This document shows, one piece after another, positions 11,060-23,002 of a stretch of 64,000 bases of DNA (position 1 is the stretch's first letter; every line of letters begins with the position of its first letter). Source of the DNA: Inia geoffrensis (taxonomy: Eukaryota > Chordata > Mammalia > Artiodactyla > Iniidae); assembly GCA_036417435.1 (NCBI GenBank), contig CM070899.1:146148237-146212236 (forward strand), in the 5' to 3' direction. A program made the translations under genes and the position numbers. The notes below the pieces were generated by a model, which had not been told where the DNA came from, did no database searches, and saw only the letters and a list, made by a program, of their open reading frames with translations.

Positions 11060-11475
11060 ATTTTATCTCCAAAGACCTGCACGTGGGATTCTTCTTCCAA
11101 TGCCTGTCCTTGGGCTGCGGAACTCCTTTGCTCAGGAGCACCTAGGGGTTTACATCTTCCTGAGTGATCCTTAGCCAATGATGGATGGGTAGGAAGTGTG
11201 AAAGCCAGCTCTCCTTCTTCAGGACAAAGCAGCTCTGCAGTGTAACTTACACTGCAGAGTTCCCCTGAGAGTTGGAGCTGAAGCTACCGTTCATGAGAAT
11301 TTGCCTGAAATTACACACTTGTGACTTCTTCCCCTCCTTGTCCTGCTCCCCTGACCAGATCCACTACCAGATTCTCATAGCAGCACTTCCATACTGTGTT
11401 TCTTGCACACAAATCCTCATCTCATGCTCTGCTTCTGGGGACTGGGACCAAGATATGGGGTATTATCAGGAAAAT
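11060..11475 (+). repeat. Possible old LTR-like repeat
   Basis: The end 'tgtttcttgcacacaaatcc' followed by 'tctgcttctggggactgg' resembles the 3' end of a decayed LTR, but upstream similarity is weak. It contains the palindrome listed separately. Confidence 0.3.
11233..11259. other. Near-perfect 27-bp palindrome
   Basis: Left arm CTCTGCAGTGTAA (11233-11245), one-base centre C, right arm TTACACTGCAGAG (11247-11259). The arms are perfect reverse complements of 13 bases, able to form a hairpin or cruciform or to bind a symmetric protein. Confidence 0.85.
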
Positions 11476-11779
11476 TCCAAGCATCATATTTCATCCTTCT
11501 TTTTTTTCAGTGTGTATAATTAACAAAGATTGTCTTTCTTTTCTCTTTTTAAATATTAGGGCTATATTATTATTACACATAAAAATGAATTATAAATCCT
11601 TAAAAGTATCTAACAGAGTCTCATTAAAGTCTTTTCATGCTTAGATTCCAAAGTATCAGAGTCCATACACTGCACACATTACATGAGGTTGATATGTACC
11701 TTTTAAGGCTCTTCTCTTAGTGCTAAGTATTTGTTGAAGAAGTCAGATAATTCACCTTAAAGAGTTCCCTATTTTATGA

Positions 11780-11974
11780 TTTGGACCAATTACATCTTTG
11801 TGGTTTAATGTAATGCTTATCCTTTATCATTCCTGTAAACCGGTAGTTAAAATGTGGATTAAATGGATGTCTTACTTTGATTCACTGACTTTTAGAATAA
11901 TGACTTGGTATCCCAGCAACACCCAGAGGTAACCAATTAAGGGAATACTTTTATGAATTTTTATGTAAGTGATA
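11780..11974 (-). repeat. Ancient repeat, part left of the full-length L1 insertion
   Basis: 'cattcctgtaaaccggtagt' matches a phrase from the same long ancient mammalian repeat (probably L1M class) whose other part resumes at about 17890. The young L1 has therefore landed in it. Confidence 0.4.
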
Positions 11975-12198
11975 TTTTTTTCTTTTTTAAAAAATTTAAT
12001 TTATATTTTTATACAGCAGGTTCTTATTACTTATCCACTTTATACATATTAGTGTATATATATCAATCCCAATCTCCCAATTCATTCCACCACCATGCTC
12101 TCACCCCTGCCACTTTCCCCCCTTGGTGTCCACGTATTTGTTGTCTACATCTGTGTCTCAATTTCTGCCCTGCAACCCAGTTCATCTGTACCATTTTT

Positions 12199-15100
12199 CT
12201 AGGTTCCACATATATACGTTAATATATGATATTTCTTTTTCTCTTTCTGACTTACTTCACTATGTATGACAGTCTCTAGAACGATCCACGTCTCAACAAA
12301 TGACCTAACTTCATTCCTTTTTATGGCTGAGTAATATTCCATTGTATATATGTACCACCTCTTTATCCATTCATCTGTCAATGGGCATTTAGGTTGCTTC
12401 CATGACCTGGCTATTGTAAATAGTGCTTCAATGAACATTGGGGTGCTTGTGTCTTTTTGAATTATGGTTTTCTCTGGGTATATGCCCAGTAGTGGGATTG
12501 CTGGGTCATATGGTAATTCTACTTTTAGTCTTTTAAGGAACCTCCATACTGTTATCCAAAGTGGCTGTATCAATTTACATTCCCACCAACAGTGTAAGAG
12601 GGTTCCCTTTTCTCCACATCCTCTCCAGCATTTGTTGTTTGTAGATTTTCTGATGATGCCCATTCCAACTGGTTTGAGGTGGTACCTCATTGGAGTTTTG
12701 ATTTGCATTTCTCTAATAATCAGTGATGTTGAGAAGCTTTTCATGTGCTTTTTGGCCATCTGTGTGTCTTCTTTGGAGATATGTCTATTTAGGTCTTCTG
12801 CCCAGTTTTTGGATTAGGTTGTTTGTTTCTTTAATATCGAGTTGCATGAGCTCTTTATATATTTTGGAGATTAATCCTTTGTCCATTGATTCATTTGCAA
12901 ATATTTTCTCCCATTCTGAGGGTTGTCTTTTCATCTTGTTTATGGTTTCCTTGCTGTGCAAAAGCTTTGAAGTTTCATTAGGTCCCATTAGTTTATTTTT
13001 GTTTTTATTTCCATTACTCTAGGACCTGGATCAAAAAAGATGTTTTTGTGACTTATGTCAAAGAGTGTTCTTCCTATGTTTTCCTCTAAGAGTTTTATGG
13101 TGTCTGGTCTTACATTTAAGTCTCTAATCCATCTTGAGTTTATTTTTGTGTATGTTGTTAGGGAGTGTTCTAATTTCATTCTTTTACATGTAGCTGTCCA
13201 GTTTTCCCAGCACCACTTATTGAAGAGACTGTCTTTTCTCCATTGTATGTCCTTGCCTCCTTTCTCATAGATTAGTTAACCAAAGGTGCATGGGTTTATC
13301 TCTGGGCTTTCTGTCTTGTTCCATTGATCTATGTTTCTGTCTTGGGCCAGTACCATATTGTCTTGATTACTGTAGCTTTGTAGCATAGTCTGAAGACAGG
13401 GATCCTGATTCCCCCAGCTCTGTTTTTTTCCCTCAAGACTGCTTTGGTTATTCGGGGTCTTTTCTGTCTCCATAAAAATTTTAAGACTTTTTGTTCCAGT
13501 TCTGTAAAAAATGCCATTGGTAATTTGATAGGGATTGCATTGAATCTGTAGATTGCTTTGGGTAGTACAGCCATTTTCACAATATTGACTCCTCCAATCT
13601 AAGAACATGGTATATCTCTCCATCTGTTGGTATCATCTTTACTTTCTATCATCAGTGTCTTATAGTTTTCTGCATGCAGTTCTTTTTTCCCCCTCGGTAA
13701 GTTTATTCCTAGGCATTTTAATCTTTTTGTTGCAGTGGTAAATGGGAGTGTTTCCTTAATTTCTCTTTCAGATTTTTCATCATTAGTGTATAGAAATGCA
13801 AGAGATTTCTGTGCAATAATTTTTTATCCTGCTTTACCAAATTCATTGATTAGCTCTAGTCGTTTTCTGGTTGCAGCTTTAGGATTCTCTACGTATAGTA
13901 TCATGTCATCTGCAAAAGGTGACAGTTTTACTTCTTCTTTTTCATTTACATTCCTTTTATTCCTTTTTCTTCTCTGATTGCCATGGCTAGGACTTCCAAA
14001 ACTAGGTTGAATAATAGCAGGGAGAGTGGACATCCTTGTCTCATTCGTGATCGTAGAGGAAATGCTTTCAGCTTATCACCATTGAGAAGGACGTTTGCTG
14101 TGGGTTTGTCATATATGGCCTTTATTATGTTGAGGTAGGTTCCCTCTATGCCCACTTTCTGGAGAGTTTTTTTCATAAATATGTGTTAAATTTTGTCAAA
14201 AGCTTTTTCTGCATCTATTGAGCTGATCATATGGTTTTTATTCTTCAGTTTGTTAATATGGTGTATCACATTGATTGATTTGCATATATTGAAGAATCCT
14301 TGTGTCCCTGGGATAAATCCCACTTGATCATGGTTTATGATCCTTTCAATGTGTTGTTGGATTCTGTTTGCTAGTATTTTGTTGAGAATTTTTGCATCTA
14401 TGTTCATCAGTTATATTGGCCTGTAGTTTTCTTTCTTTGTGACATCTTTGTCTGGTTTTGGAATCAGGGTGATGGTGACCTCATAGAATGAGTTTGGGAG
14501 TGTTCCCTCCTCTTGCAATCTTTTGGAAGAGTTTGAGAAGGATGCGTTTTAGCTCTTCTCTAAATGTTTGATAGAATTCACCGGTAAAGCCATCTGGTCC
14601 CGGACTTTTGTTTGTTGGAAGACTTTTAACCACAGTTTCAATTTCATTACTTGTGATTGGTCTCTTAATATTTTCTATTTCATTCCGGTTCAGTCTTGGA
14701 AGGTTATACCTTTCTGAGAATTTGTCCATTTCTTCCAGGTTGTCCATTTTATTGGCATAGAGTTGCTTGTAGTAGTCTCTTAGGATGTTTTGTATTTCTG
14801 TGGTGTCTGTTGTAACTTCTCCTTTTTCATTTCTAATTTTATTGATTTGAGTCCTCTCCCTCTTTTTCTTGATGAGTCTGGCTAATGGTTTTTCAATTTT
14901 GTGTATCTTCTCAAAGAACCAGCTTTTAGTTTTATTGATCTTTGTTATTGTTTTCTTTGTTTCTATTTCATTTATTTCTGCTCTGATCTTTATGATGGGT
15001 TTCCTTCTGCTAACTTTGGGTTTTGTTTGTTCTTCTTTCTCTAGTTCCTTTAGGTGTAATGTTAGATTGTTTATTTGAGATTTTTCTTGTGTCTTGAGGT

Positions 15101-16008
15101 AGGCTTGTGTAGTTATAAACTTCTCTCTTAGAACTTCTTTTGTTGCATCCCACAGGTTTTGGATTGTTGTGTTTTCATTGTCATTTGTCTCTAGGTATTT
15201 TTTAATTTCCTCTTTGGTTTCTGCATTGATCTCTTGGTTATTGAGTAACGTATTGTTTAGGCTCCATGTGTTTGTTTTTTTTATGTTTTTTCCCCTGTAA
15301 CTCGTTTCTAATCTCATAGCGTTTGGTCAGAAAAGAGGCTTGATATGATTTCAATTTTCTTAAATTTACTGAGGCTTGATTTGTTACGCAAGATGTGATT
15401 TATCCTGGAGAATGTTCTGTGTGCACTTGAGAAGAAAGTGTAATCTGCTGTTTTTTGGATGGAATGTCCTATAATTATCAATTAAATCTATCTAGTCTAT
15501 TGTGTCATTTAAAGCTTCTGATTCCTTCTTTATTTTCGTTTTTGATGAACTGTCCATTAGTGTAAGTGAGGTGTTAAAGTCCTCCACTACTACTGTGTTA
15601 CTGTCGATTTCCTCTTTTGTAGCTGTTAGCAGTTGCCTTATGTATCGAAGTGCTCCTATGTTGGGTGCATATATATTTATAATTGTTATATCTTCTTCTT
15701 GGATTGATTCCTTGATCATTATGTAGTTTCCTTCCTTGTCTCTTGTAACATTCTTTATTTTAAAGTCTATTTTATCTTATGAGTATAGCTACTCCAGCTT
15801 CCTTTTGATTTCCATTTGCATGTAATATCTTTTTCCATCACCTCACTTTCAGTCTGTATATGTCCCTAGGTCTGAAGTGGGTGTTTTGTAGACAGCATAT
15901 ATACTGGTCTTGTTTTTGTATCCATTCAGTGAGCCTGTGTCTTTTGGTTGGAACATTTAATCCTTTCACATTTAAGGTAATTATTGATATATATGTTCCT
16001 ATTACCAT
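12199..16008 (-). pseudogene. L1 ORF2 (endonuclease-reverse transcriptase), broken
   Basis: The start ATG at 16008-16006 begins MVIGTYISIITLNVKGLN, the normal ORF2 N-terminus. Span 3,810 bp agrees with about 1,275 codons. Endonuclease blocks include KEAGVAIL and DFNTSL (in 15492-15719). The linker and N-terminal RT region stay open for 278 codons at 15317-14481 ([19 protein letters not shown] at its end). The RT box FADD is intact at 13913-13905. The C-terminal block [18 protein letters not shown] lies within 12759-12199. Breaks occur in the endonuclease around 15840, near 15320, 14480, 14180, 13830, 13620, 13270 and 12780, so no full protein is possible. Confidence 0.93.
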
Positions 16009-16066
16009 TTTCTTAATTGTTTTGGATTTTTTTTTGTAGGTCCTTTTCTTCTCTTGTGTTTCCCAC

Positions 16067-16995
16067 TTAGAGAAGTTCCTTTAGCATTTTTTCTACAGCT
16101 GGTTTGGTGGTGCTGAATTATCTTAGCTTTTGCTTGTCTGTAAAGATTTTGATTTCTCCATCGAATCTGAATGAGATCCTTGCCATGTAGAGTAATATTG
16201 GTTGTAGGGTCTTCCCTTTCATCACTTTGAATATGTCATGCCACTCCCTTCTGGCTTGTAGAGTTCCTGCTGAGAAATCAGCTATTAATTTTATGGGAGT
16301 TCCTTTGTATGTTATTTGTCGTTTTTCCCTTGTAGTTTTCAATAGTTTTTCTTTGTCTTTAACTTTTGTGAATTTGATTACTACATCTTGGTGTGTTTCT
16401 CCTTGGGTTTATCCTGCCTGCGACTACCCTGCACTTCCTGGACTTCAGTAGCTTTTTCCTTTCCCATGTTAGGGAAGTTTTCAGCTATAATCTCTTCAAA
16501 TATTTTCTCAAGTGTTTTCTCTCTCTCTTCTCCTTCTGGAACTCTTATAATGAGAATGTTTTTGTGCTTAATGTTGTCCCTGAGGTCTCTTGGGCTGTCT
16601 TCATTTCTTTTCATTCTTTTTTCTTTATTCTGTTCCATGACAGTGAATTCCACCATTCTGTCTTCCAGATCACTTATCCTTTCTTCTTCCTCAATTATTC
16701 TACTATTGATTCCTTTCAATGTAGTTTTCATTTTAGTTATTGTATTGTTCATCTCTGTTTGCTTGTTCTGTAATTCTTCTAGGTGTTTGTTCTTTAATTC
16801 TTCTTGGTCTTTGTTAAACATTTATTGCATCTTCTCGATCTTTGACTTCATTCTTTTTCCGAGATGCTGGATCATCTTCACTATCATTATTCTGAATCCT
16901 TTTACTGGAAGGTTACCTATCTCCACTTCATTTACTTGTTTTTCTGGGGTTTTATCTTGTTCCTTCATCTGGTACATAGCTCTCTGCCTTTTCAT
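16067..16995 (-). pseudogene. L1 ORF1 (RNA-binding chaperone), broken
   Basis: The likely start is ATG at 16995-16993 (MKRQRAMYQMKEQ). A coiled-coil-like stretch follows (ELKNKHLEELQNKQTEMNN, region 16821-16600), then the RRM-type motif NILIIRVPEGEEREKTLEKI (about 16550) and the C-terminal domain AGTLQARREWHDIF (about 16260). Breaks: an in-frame TAA after KMQ near 16822, a frameshift near 16385, and a TAA after DKQKLR at 16118, ahead of the expected stop at 16067. ORF1p normally forms trimers that coat L1 RNA. Confidence 0.9.
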
Positions 16996-17887
16996 CTTGT
17001 CTATGTTTCTGTGAATGTGGTTTTTGTTCCACAAGCTTCAGGATTGTAGTTCTTCTTGCTTCTTTTGGTGGATGAGGCTATCTATGAGGTTTATGCAACA
17101 ATCCTGATAGGAGGGACTGGTGGTGGGTAGTGCTGGGTGTTACTCTGTTGGGCAGAGCTCAGTAAAACTTCAATCTGCTTGTCTGCTGAGGGGTGGGGCT
17201 GGGTTCCTCCCTGTTGGTTGTTTGGCTTGAGGTGACCCAACACTGAAGCCTACCCAAGCTCTTTGTTGACTAATGGCAGACTCTGGGAGGGCTCATGCCA
17301 AGGAGTACTTCCCAGAACTTCTACCAGTGTCATTGTCCTCACGTTAAGCCACAGCCACACCCCACCTCTGCAGGAGACCCTCCAACACTATCAGGTAGGC
17401 CTGGTTCAGTCTCCTATGGGTTCACTGCTCCTTCCCCTGCATCCTGATGCACACACTACTTTGTGTGTGCCCTCCATGAGTGCCCTCCACAAGTTTCTGT
17501 TTCCCCCCATCCTGTCAAAGTCCTGCAATCAAATCCCACTAGCCTTCAAAGTCTGATTCTCTAGGAATTCCTCCTCCTGTTGCCAGACCCCCAAGTTGGG
17601 AAGCCTGACGTGGGGCTCAGAACCTTCACTCCAGTGGGTGGACTTCTTTGGTATAAGTGTTCTCCAATTTGTGAGTCACCCACCCAGCAGTTATGGGATT
17701 TGATTTTATTGTGATTGCGCCCCTCCTACCATCTCATTTTGACTTCTCCTTTGTCTTTGGATGTGGGGTATCTTTTTGGGTGAGTTCCAGTGTCTTCCTT
17801 TTGATGATTGTTCAGCAGTTAGTTGTGATTCTGGTGCTCTCGCAAGAGGGAGTGAGAGCACCTCCTTCTACTCGGCCATCTTGATAA
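16996..17887 (-). promoter_or_regulatory. L1 5'UTR / internal promoter region
   Basis: About 890 bp between the L1 5' end and ORF1 ATG. It is G-rich on the minus strand, consistent with an L1 internal pol II promoter. The first bases include 'agatggccgag', a YY1-like site ('aagatggc' in many L1s) expected near the L1 transcription start. Activity cannot be judged from sequence. Confidence 0.65.
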
Positions 17888-17894
17888 TTGATAT

Positions 17895-18420
17895 ATTTTA
17901 ATCCATCAAGCTCATTATTGTTTTTGATACTTAATTTGTAACATCTTTGGCCATTGGGACCCCATTCAAATTGGCTCCAGTGGCTTTCTACTATAATTCC
18001 AGTAGTTTCTCTTGCACAACAAGGTGTTCCTGGCTCTCCTTGTCGAATTTCTGCCCCAGAAAGGATATGAGCCATTTTTCTGAGGGACCCTGATTCCTTT
18101 TTGTGAGAAATAGTATTTAGAGCAACTATTTAGATGCTAATGTTGTAATTGCTATTGGGCTGTTTCTACTTCTAGATCTTTTTTTCACAAACAAAGCTAG
18201 GAAATACATGTTTTTATAGAAAGAAAAAAAATCTAAGTTCACTTGATGCTACCAATTCAAATGAAAGATTATAGCATTTTACCTAACTTTTTTGATTTTA
18301 TATGTCTTTTTTTGTTTTTGTTTTTTGTTCATTTGTTTTTGCTCAGACTGTTTCCCCCTAACTGTATTAATTATCTATTTAATTTTATTCTGGAATATGT
18401 ATCTAATATTTCCCAAATTC
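17895..18420 (-). repeat. Ancient repeat, part right of the full-length L1 insertion
   Basis: 'ctttggccattgggacccc', 'ttggctccagtggctttc', 'cacaacaaggtgttcctggc' and 'gagccatttttctgagggac' follow a long ancient mammalian repeat in order. I believe it belongs to the L1M class but cannot give a subfamily. The open frame at 18075-17812 runs from this repeat into the L1 and is not a gene. Confidence 0.5.
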
Positions 18421-19204
18421 TAATACCAACGTTATTGCTAAAAGTAGTTTAAGATTTCTTAGTGGTTTCTTATGTTCTTAGGATTATTTTATTAGAGATG
18501 TATAGTCTAATTACTCAAGTTACTGTGTTTAGAAGTCATTGCTACTAATTTTTCTCCATGTTGTTACACTGTCAACTTCATACACAATTATGTTTATGTG
18601 TTTAATTTTGCTTTATAATTGCAGATATTGTGACTATTTTTCCTTTTTTACTTATAGTAACATAGAACATTTCCATGGTTCCAAAGTCAAAACCATAAAA
18701 CAAGGAATAGCTCTGTCCGTTTTTCCTACTTCCATCATGAATAATGATTTTTATTAGTTTTTAGTTAACTGTTCTATTACCTAAAAAATGTGTGTGTGTT
18801 TTATACATAAGAAGAGTCAAAAGTACACTTGTTCTGCACCTTGAATTTTTCATTTAAAAAGGTACTTTCATAACAGGAATCATAGGATTTCCCTCAGAAT
18901 CTGACTGCTTTTTTATCTTCTCCTTTCCCTGCTAGAACATGCTTCCACTAGATACCTCACTCCTTGTTGCCTTGAGATCTTTCTTGCAAAATTAGTCCCT
19001 GGAGTGGTTTGTATACACTGCCAGCACGCATCTGAGCAATGTTTTGGGGCAGGCTGAAGACCTACCCACACACAGGGGCAATTGACTGATGAGAAATAAC
19101 AGAAATGCTAGAAAAGTGATGGATATAGCTGCGGCCTTTAGGGTTGAGGTCAATAATTCAAAACCTCATCTATCTATGTACACAGGGATGTAGGGTATTT
19201 AATG
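18421..19204. other. Unassigned AT-rich non-coding DNA
   Basis: No repeat or exon was recognised. Confidence 0.4.
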
Positions 19205-19400
19205 ATTCATAGGAGGGGCTTTGGAATGAGACAAACATGGGCTTCTACATACTCACTATGGGACTTCAAGCAGAGCATTTTACTCTCTGAACTGCAGATT
19301 CTTTGTGTAAAAAGTCAGGAAGGTTACGGATAACCTAAAGGACGTTGTGAATATTAAATGTGATAATGTACAGAAAGCCTCTCACGCAGAAACCTTATTT
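19205..19400 (+). repeat. MIR SINE
   Basis: 'ctttggaatgagacaaacat', 'ctcactatgggacttcaagc', 'attttactctctgaactgca' and 'gaatattaaatgtgataatg' follow the MIR order over nearly its full length. Confidence 0.82.
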
Positions 19401-20730
19401 TTATCATCATTTTATATGTAGCAGGTCTTTGCAACCAGAACCAAAGCAAATCCTATTGAGGGGCCCCCACCAAAATGGTCTATACCCAGTGTATAATCAC
19501 AGGGATCAGTCTTAGTTGGATGAGTTGCCTAAAGTGGGGGGTTAAGGTAGCATGGGAACAGGGTAAGCAAAGAAACAAAGCAGGGCAGAGCAGCAGGACC
19601 ATGAGCAGGAAGCCAGAAGGAATAGGAGAAAATGAAAATTGTGTTTCAAAGGGTTCAAGCCCAGCAGATTGGTCCTGAAGCTAAGAATAATGCCAGGGTG
19701 TCAGGAGGGGTAAGGTGTGGATGGCTTCTATGCAGTGCCATCACTGTGTTATAGAGATCAATTTGAAGACCTAATACATTTGTGCAGTATCAAGCATCAG
19801 GGACAAAGCATTGTCCATCCAATACTCTGAGTACCATCTTGGTACACGGGAGAAAGCAGCCGTGGAGTTGGTGGGTGTGGTGGGAATAAAGTAGGGAATG
19901 TCTCCCACTACTGGAGATGTTAGAGGAGATGCCCTTTTAGTGTCAGGCCCATGGGGAAATGTAGAGTCCAGTAGTCCAGGACCTGGGAGGAAACCTGAGA
20001 TCCACACAAATTCAGAAAAAGCTATTGATGCGATATGACATTAAAGGTATGCTAAAATCTGCACGCCCTCAAACAGGATGGATGAAACCAATTCCTGATC
20101 CTGGAAGGACGTTGGCATGCATGGAGTTATGCCTGCTCAGTGTCACTGTTTTAACAAGCTGTGGGCAAAGGGCCATTTATCACAGGTCTAAGAAACAAAC
20201 CAGGGGCAACATTCCTGCCATACTAAAGTGTACATGTCTTCAGATTTGCTCTCTCCTGGAGACTTTTCAGTCTTGAGCAATTGCTCACTTGACTTACTTC
20301 TCTTCTTCATTTTGCTTTCAAAGTTTTCCCCAAAGCATGATTCTGATTCTCTTAAGTAGGACACTAAATTATTAATCTTAGTAAATTAAAGAATTTACTT
20401 TAGGTGGCTCTTTCTATAATTCCACTTCATCAATAATAGTCGACATATTTACAGTAATTTGTGTGTGTGTGCTGAAACAGGATCTCAGATGATCAAGGAT
20501 TTAATCTTCTTTAGTTAGGACACATCCTCTCCTTAGCACCTGGTGCCTTTCATTTCCCCATAGATAGTTCCAACTAAATATATATGTCAGCTCCTTTAAC
20601 TTGACCTTCCTGGGTAGAGTTAAACTCTTCCTTTTCTATATTTTCATAAAATTGTTTATCCATACTTACATGTTTAAACAAATTATATTTTTAAAATTAC
20701 CTACTCAGAGTCTCTCTCTCTCTCATTGAG
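19401..20730. other. Unassigned non-coding DNA
   Basis: Short runs only: GT at 20460-20470 and TC at 20711-20724. Several small open frames have no recognised domain. Confidence 0.4.
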
Positions 20731-20734
20731 CCCA

Positions 20735-20820
20735 TGGAAAAACCATACATCATTAAATGTATGTCCCTGGTACATAACAATAGTAGGTATTCATTTAATG
20801 GTTACTGAATGAATTAATGT
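20735..20820 (+). repeat. Probable L2 3' end fragment
   Basis: 'gtccctggtacataacaata' followed by 'ggttactgaatgaattaatg' resembles the L2 3' end ('ctggcacatagtagg ... gaatgaatga'). Confidence 0.45.
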
Positions 20821-20829
20821 ATGCAGGTC

Positions 20830-21300
20830 AAAACTCAAGTAATCTAAAGTCCATTTTCCTCAAACTCACCAAATCATGTTCAAATGAAGTAAAAAAGAGA
20901 ATGGTAGACAAAGGAATAAGCTAACACTCTTACTTTGATAAATTTATCAAAATCACAGGAGATAATTTCAGTTGACTATATATCTTGTGAGTCATTTGTG
21001 TAATAATTAGGTATCTATATATCATTTCTGCTTTAGCATCCATCTGGTGTATCATTTGCAAGCATAAAGTTGCTGGGTATATTATTCTTGCCTATAGAAA
21101 AAAGCAATTGGAGCATAGTTATGCTTGTGGGGAAAATTCAAAGGTCTGGTATAATTCAACTGACAAAGACCATCTGCTTCACAGGCCAAGAGACAGGACC
21201 TAATACAGAAACATTAAAAGGGAGAAAGAGATGTTGTACAGATCAAATGAACCCACATGTTAGGAAACCCTAACTAATAAACACATAAAACAGAAGTACA
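20830..21300. other. Unassigned non-coding DNA, downstream of candidate exon
   Basis: Would be intron on the 3' side if the candidate exon at 21310-21473 is real. Nothing else was recognised. Confidence 0.4.
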
Positions 21301-21309
21301 TTTACTTAC

Positions 21310-21473
21310 TTGCTATTTGAAGGGATTCTCCAGGAAATTCTCCAGGAAAGTTCAGATGATTGAAAATAAAACCATTGATTTTTGTTGGTCTATATTTGAC
21401 CTCAAACACTCCAAGTTGTCCATCAAGGCAGTTCTGGACAATGCATGCTACTGTTTCAGCTGAGGTTCTGCTT
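21310..21473 (-). CDS. Candidate internal protein-coding exon (54 codons), gene unknown
   Basis: On the minus strand a pyrimidine-rich stretch and acceptor ('ctttcttactgtcacacag', ending at 21474) precede 164 bases, followed by a perfect donor GTAAGT (21309-21304). Of three frames only one is open through the exon; the other two hit TGA and TAG within 25 bases. The open frame has 1 base, 54 codons, then 1 base. It begins SRTSAETVACIVQNC, contains GVFEVKYRPTKINGF mid-way and ends FPGEFPGESLQIA. The frame closes at TAG about 22 bases upstream of the acceptor and at TAA just after the donor, as expected for an exon. The composition looks protein-like, with two cysteines and a beta-rich central part, and no repeat matches it. 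I do not recognise the family. It could be chance or a decayed exon, since no partner exon was found. Confidence 0.5.
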
Positions 21474-21496
21474 CTGTGTGACAGTAAGAAAGCCTA

Positions 21497-22000
21497 TTAA
21501 CTTCTGATCTTAACCTTAGATGGACCCATTTTTTAAAAAGTAACCATGTAAAATTTGAAAGATAGAGAGCAAGGTAAAGATAGGAATGGGTTGTTGTGCT
21601 TACACATTCCTGAGACTCAGTAGTCGTGGGTTGAGTAAAAATAAAATATTACTGGAAATGGATCAGTTGAACTGGCACTGTTTCAGACTGTAAAAGACAA
21701 AGGAAACCAGTGCTTCTTCATCTGGGTACCCTCTTCTTGGAGAGTAAGGAAGAAGGTGGTAGAGAAAATACACTAATGAGAACAGTTCCCTGCTCCAGGC
21801 ACCAGATGGTATCATTGGCCCCGAGCAACCAAAATTGGAGAGAATCTGGTAAGAAGAGAAGAGGGTTACTCTGAACATATCAGAATGGGAATATATTTGG
21901 TATATGGAAATTTGCATGAACAGGCAATTAGTAAATTGAGTTTTTGTTATTTCTTTTTTCAGCTTGGGGGAAACTCTTGCAATTGCTGTGCTGGTGCTCA
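21497..22000. other. Unassigned DNA, upstream of candidate exon
   Basis: Holds a minus-strand frame (22061-21663, 132 codons) that enters the L1 at its upstream end and has no recognised domain. Nothing else was recognised. Confidence 0.4.
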
Positions 22001-22004
22001 AGAG

Positions 22005-22985
22005 AGAATATACAAACAGCTCATACAACTCAACAACAAAAAAACAAACAATGCAATCCAAAAATGGACAGAAGACCTAAATAGACATTTCTCCAAAGAA
22101 GACATACAGATGACCAACAGGTACATGAAAAGATGCTCAGCATCACTATTAGAAAAATGCAAATCAAAACTACAATGAGGTACCACCTCACATCTGTCAG
22201 AATGGCCATCATTAAAAAAATCTACCAACAATAAATGCTGGAGAGGGTATGGAGAAAAGGGAACCCTCCTACGCTGTGGGTGGGAATGTAAGTTGGTGCA
22301 GCAACTATGGAAAACAGTATGGAGGTTCCTTAAAAAACTAAAACTAGAGTTGCCATGTAATCCAGCAATCCCACTCCTGAGCATATATCTGGACAAAACT
22401 ATACTTCAAAAAGATACATGCAACTCTATGTTCATAGCAGCACTATTCACAGTAGCCAAGACATGGAAACTACCTAAATGTCTATCAACAGATGAATGGA
22501 TAAAGAAGATGTGGTACATATATACAATGGAATACTACACAACAATAAAAAAGAATGAAATAATGTCACTTGCAGCAACATGGATGGCCTTAGAGATTAT
22601 AATACTAAGTGAAGTAAGTCAGAAAGAGAAAGACAAATACCATATGAAATTATTTATATGTGGAATCTTAAATATAACACAAATGAACATATCTACAAAA
22701 CAGAAACAGACTTACAGACATAGAGAACAGATTTGTGGTTGTCAAGGGGGAGAGGTGTGGAGGAGGGAGTTTGGGGTTAGTAGATGCAAACTAGTATGTA
22801 TAGAATGGATGGGTAACAAGGTCCTACTGTATAGCACAATGAACTATATTCAGTGTCCTGTGATGAACCATAATGGAAAAGAATATAAAAAATCACTTTT
22901 CTGTGAGCAGAAATTAGCACAACATTGTAAATCAGTTATACTTTAATAAAAAAAAAAAGAAAAAAAGAGAGATTGAGAGAAAAAA
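22005..22985 (+). mobile_element. Older LINE-1, 5'-truncated 3' fragment
   Basis: Starts in ORF2 ('atatacaaacagctcataca') and runs to a 3'UTR ('cctactgtatagcacaatga', 'agcacaacattgtaaatcag') and an A-rich tail. An open run at 22293-22946 contains the ORF2 C-terminus ([40 protein letters not shown]). It is more diverged than the copies at 1-4410. The A-rich tail continues as AAAC repeats to about 23002. Confidence 0.92.
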
Positions 22986-23002
22986 CAAACAAACAAAAAA
23001 CA

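Larger units (their letters stand above)
11975..17887 (-). mobile_element. Near full-length LINE-1 (about 5.9 kb), degenerate
   Basis: On the minus strand the order is 5'UTR (17887 to 16996), ORF1 (16995 to 16067), ORF2 (16008 to 12199), 3'UTR (12198 to about 11998) and an A-tail (a T-rich run at about 11976-11998). The 5' end reads 'caagatggccgagtagaagg', a typical L1 start. The length is close to the 6 kb of intact mammalian L1s. Both ORFs carry stops and frameshifts. The 3'UTR is the same type as the copy at 1451-4410. No clear target duplication was found; both flanks are AT-rich ('gtgatattt' and 'ttgatatatt'). Confidence 0.93.

Noticed and set aside
16388..17014. 208-codon plus-strand frame
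   Set aside because: It is antisense to the L1 ORF1 coiled-coil region.
17812..18075. 87-codon minus-strand frame that looks protein-like
   Set aside because: It reads through an ancient repeat into the 5' end of the full-length L1; the matching repeat words explain it.
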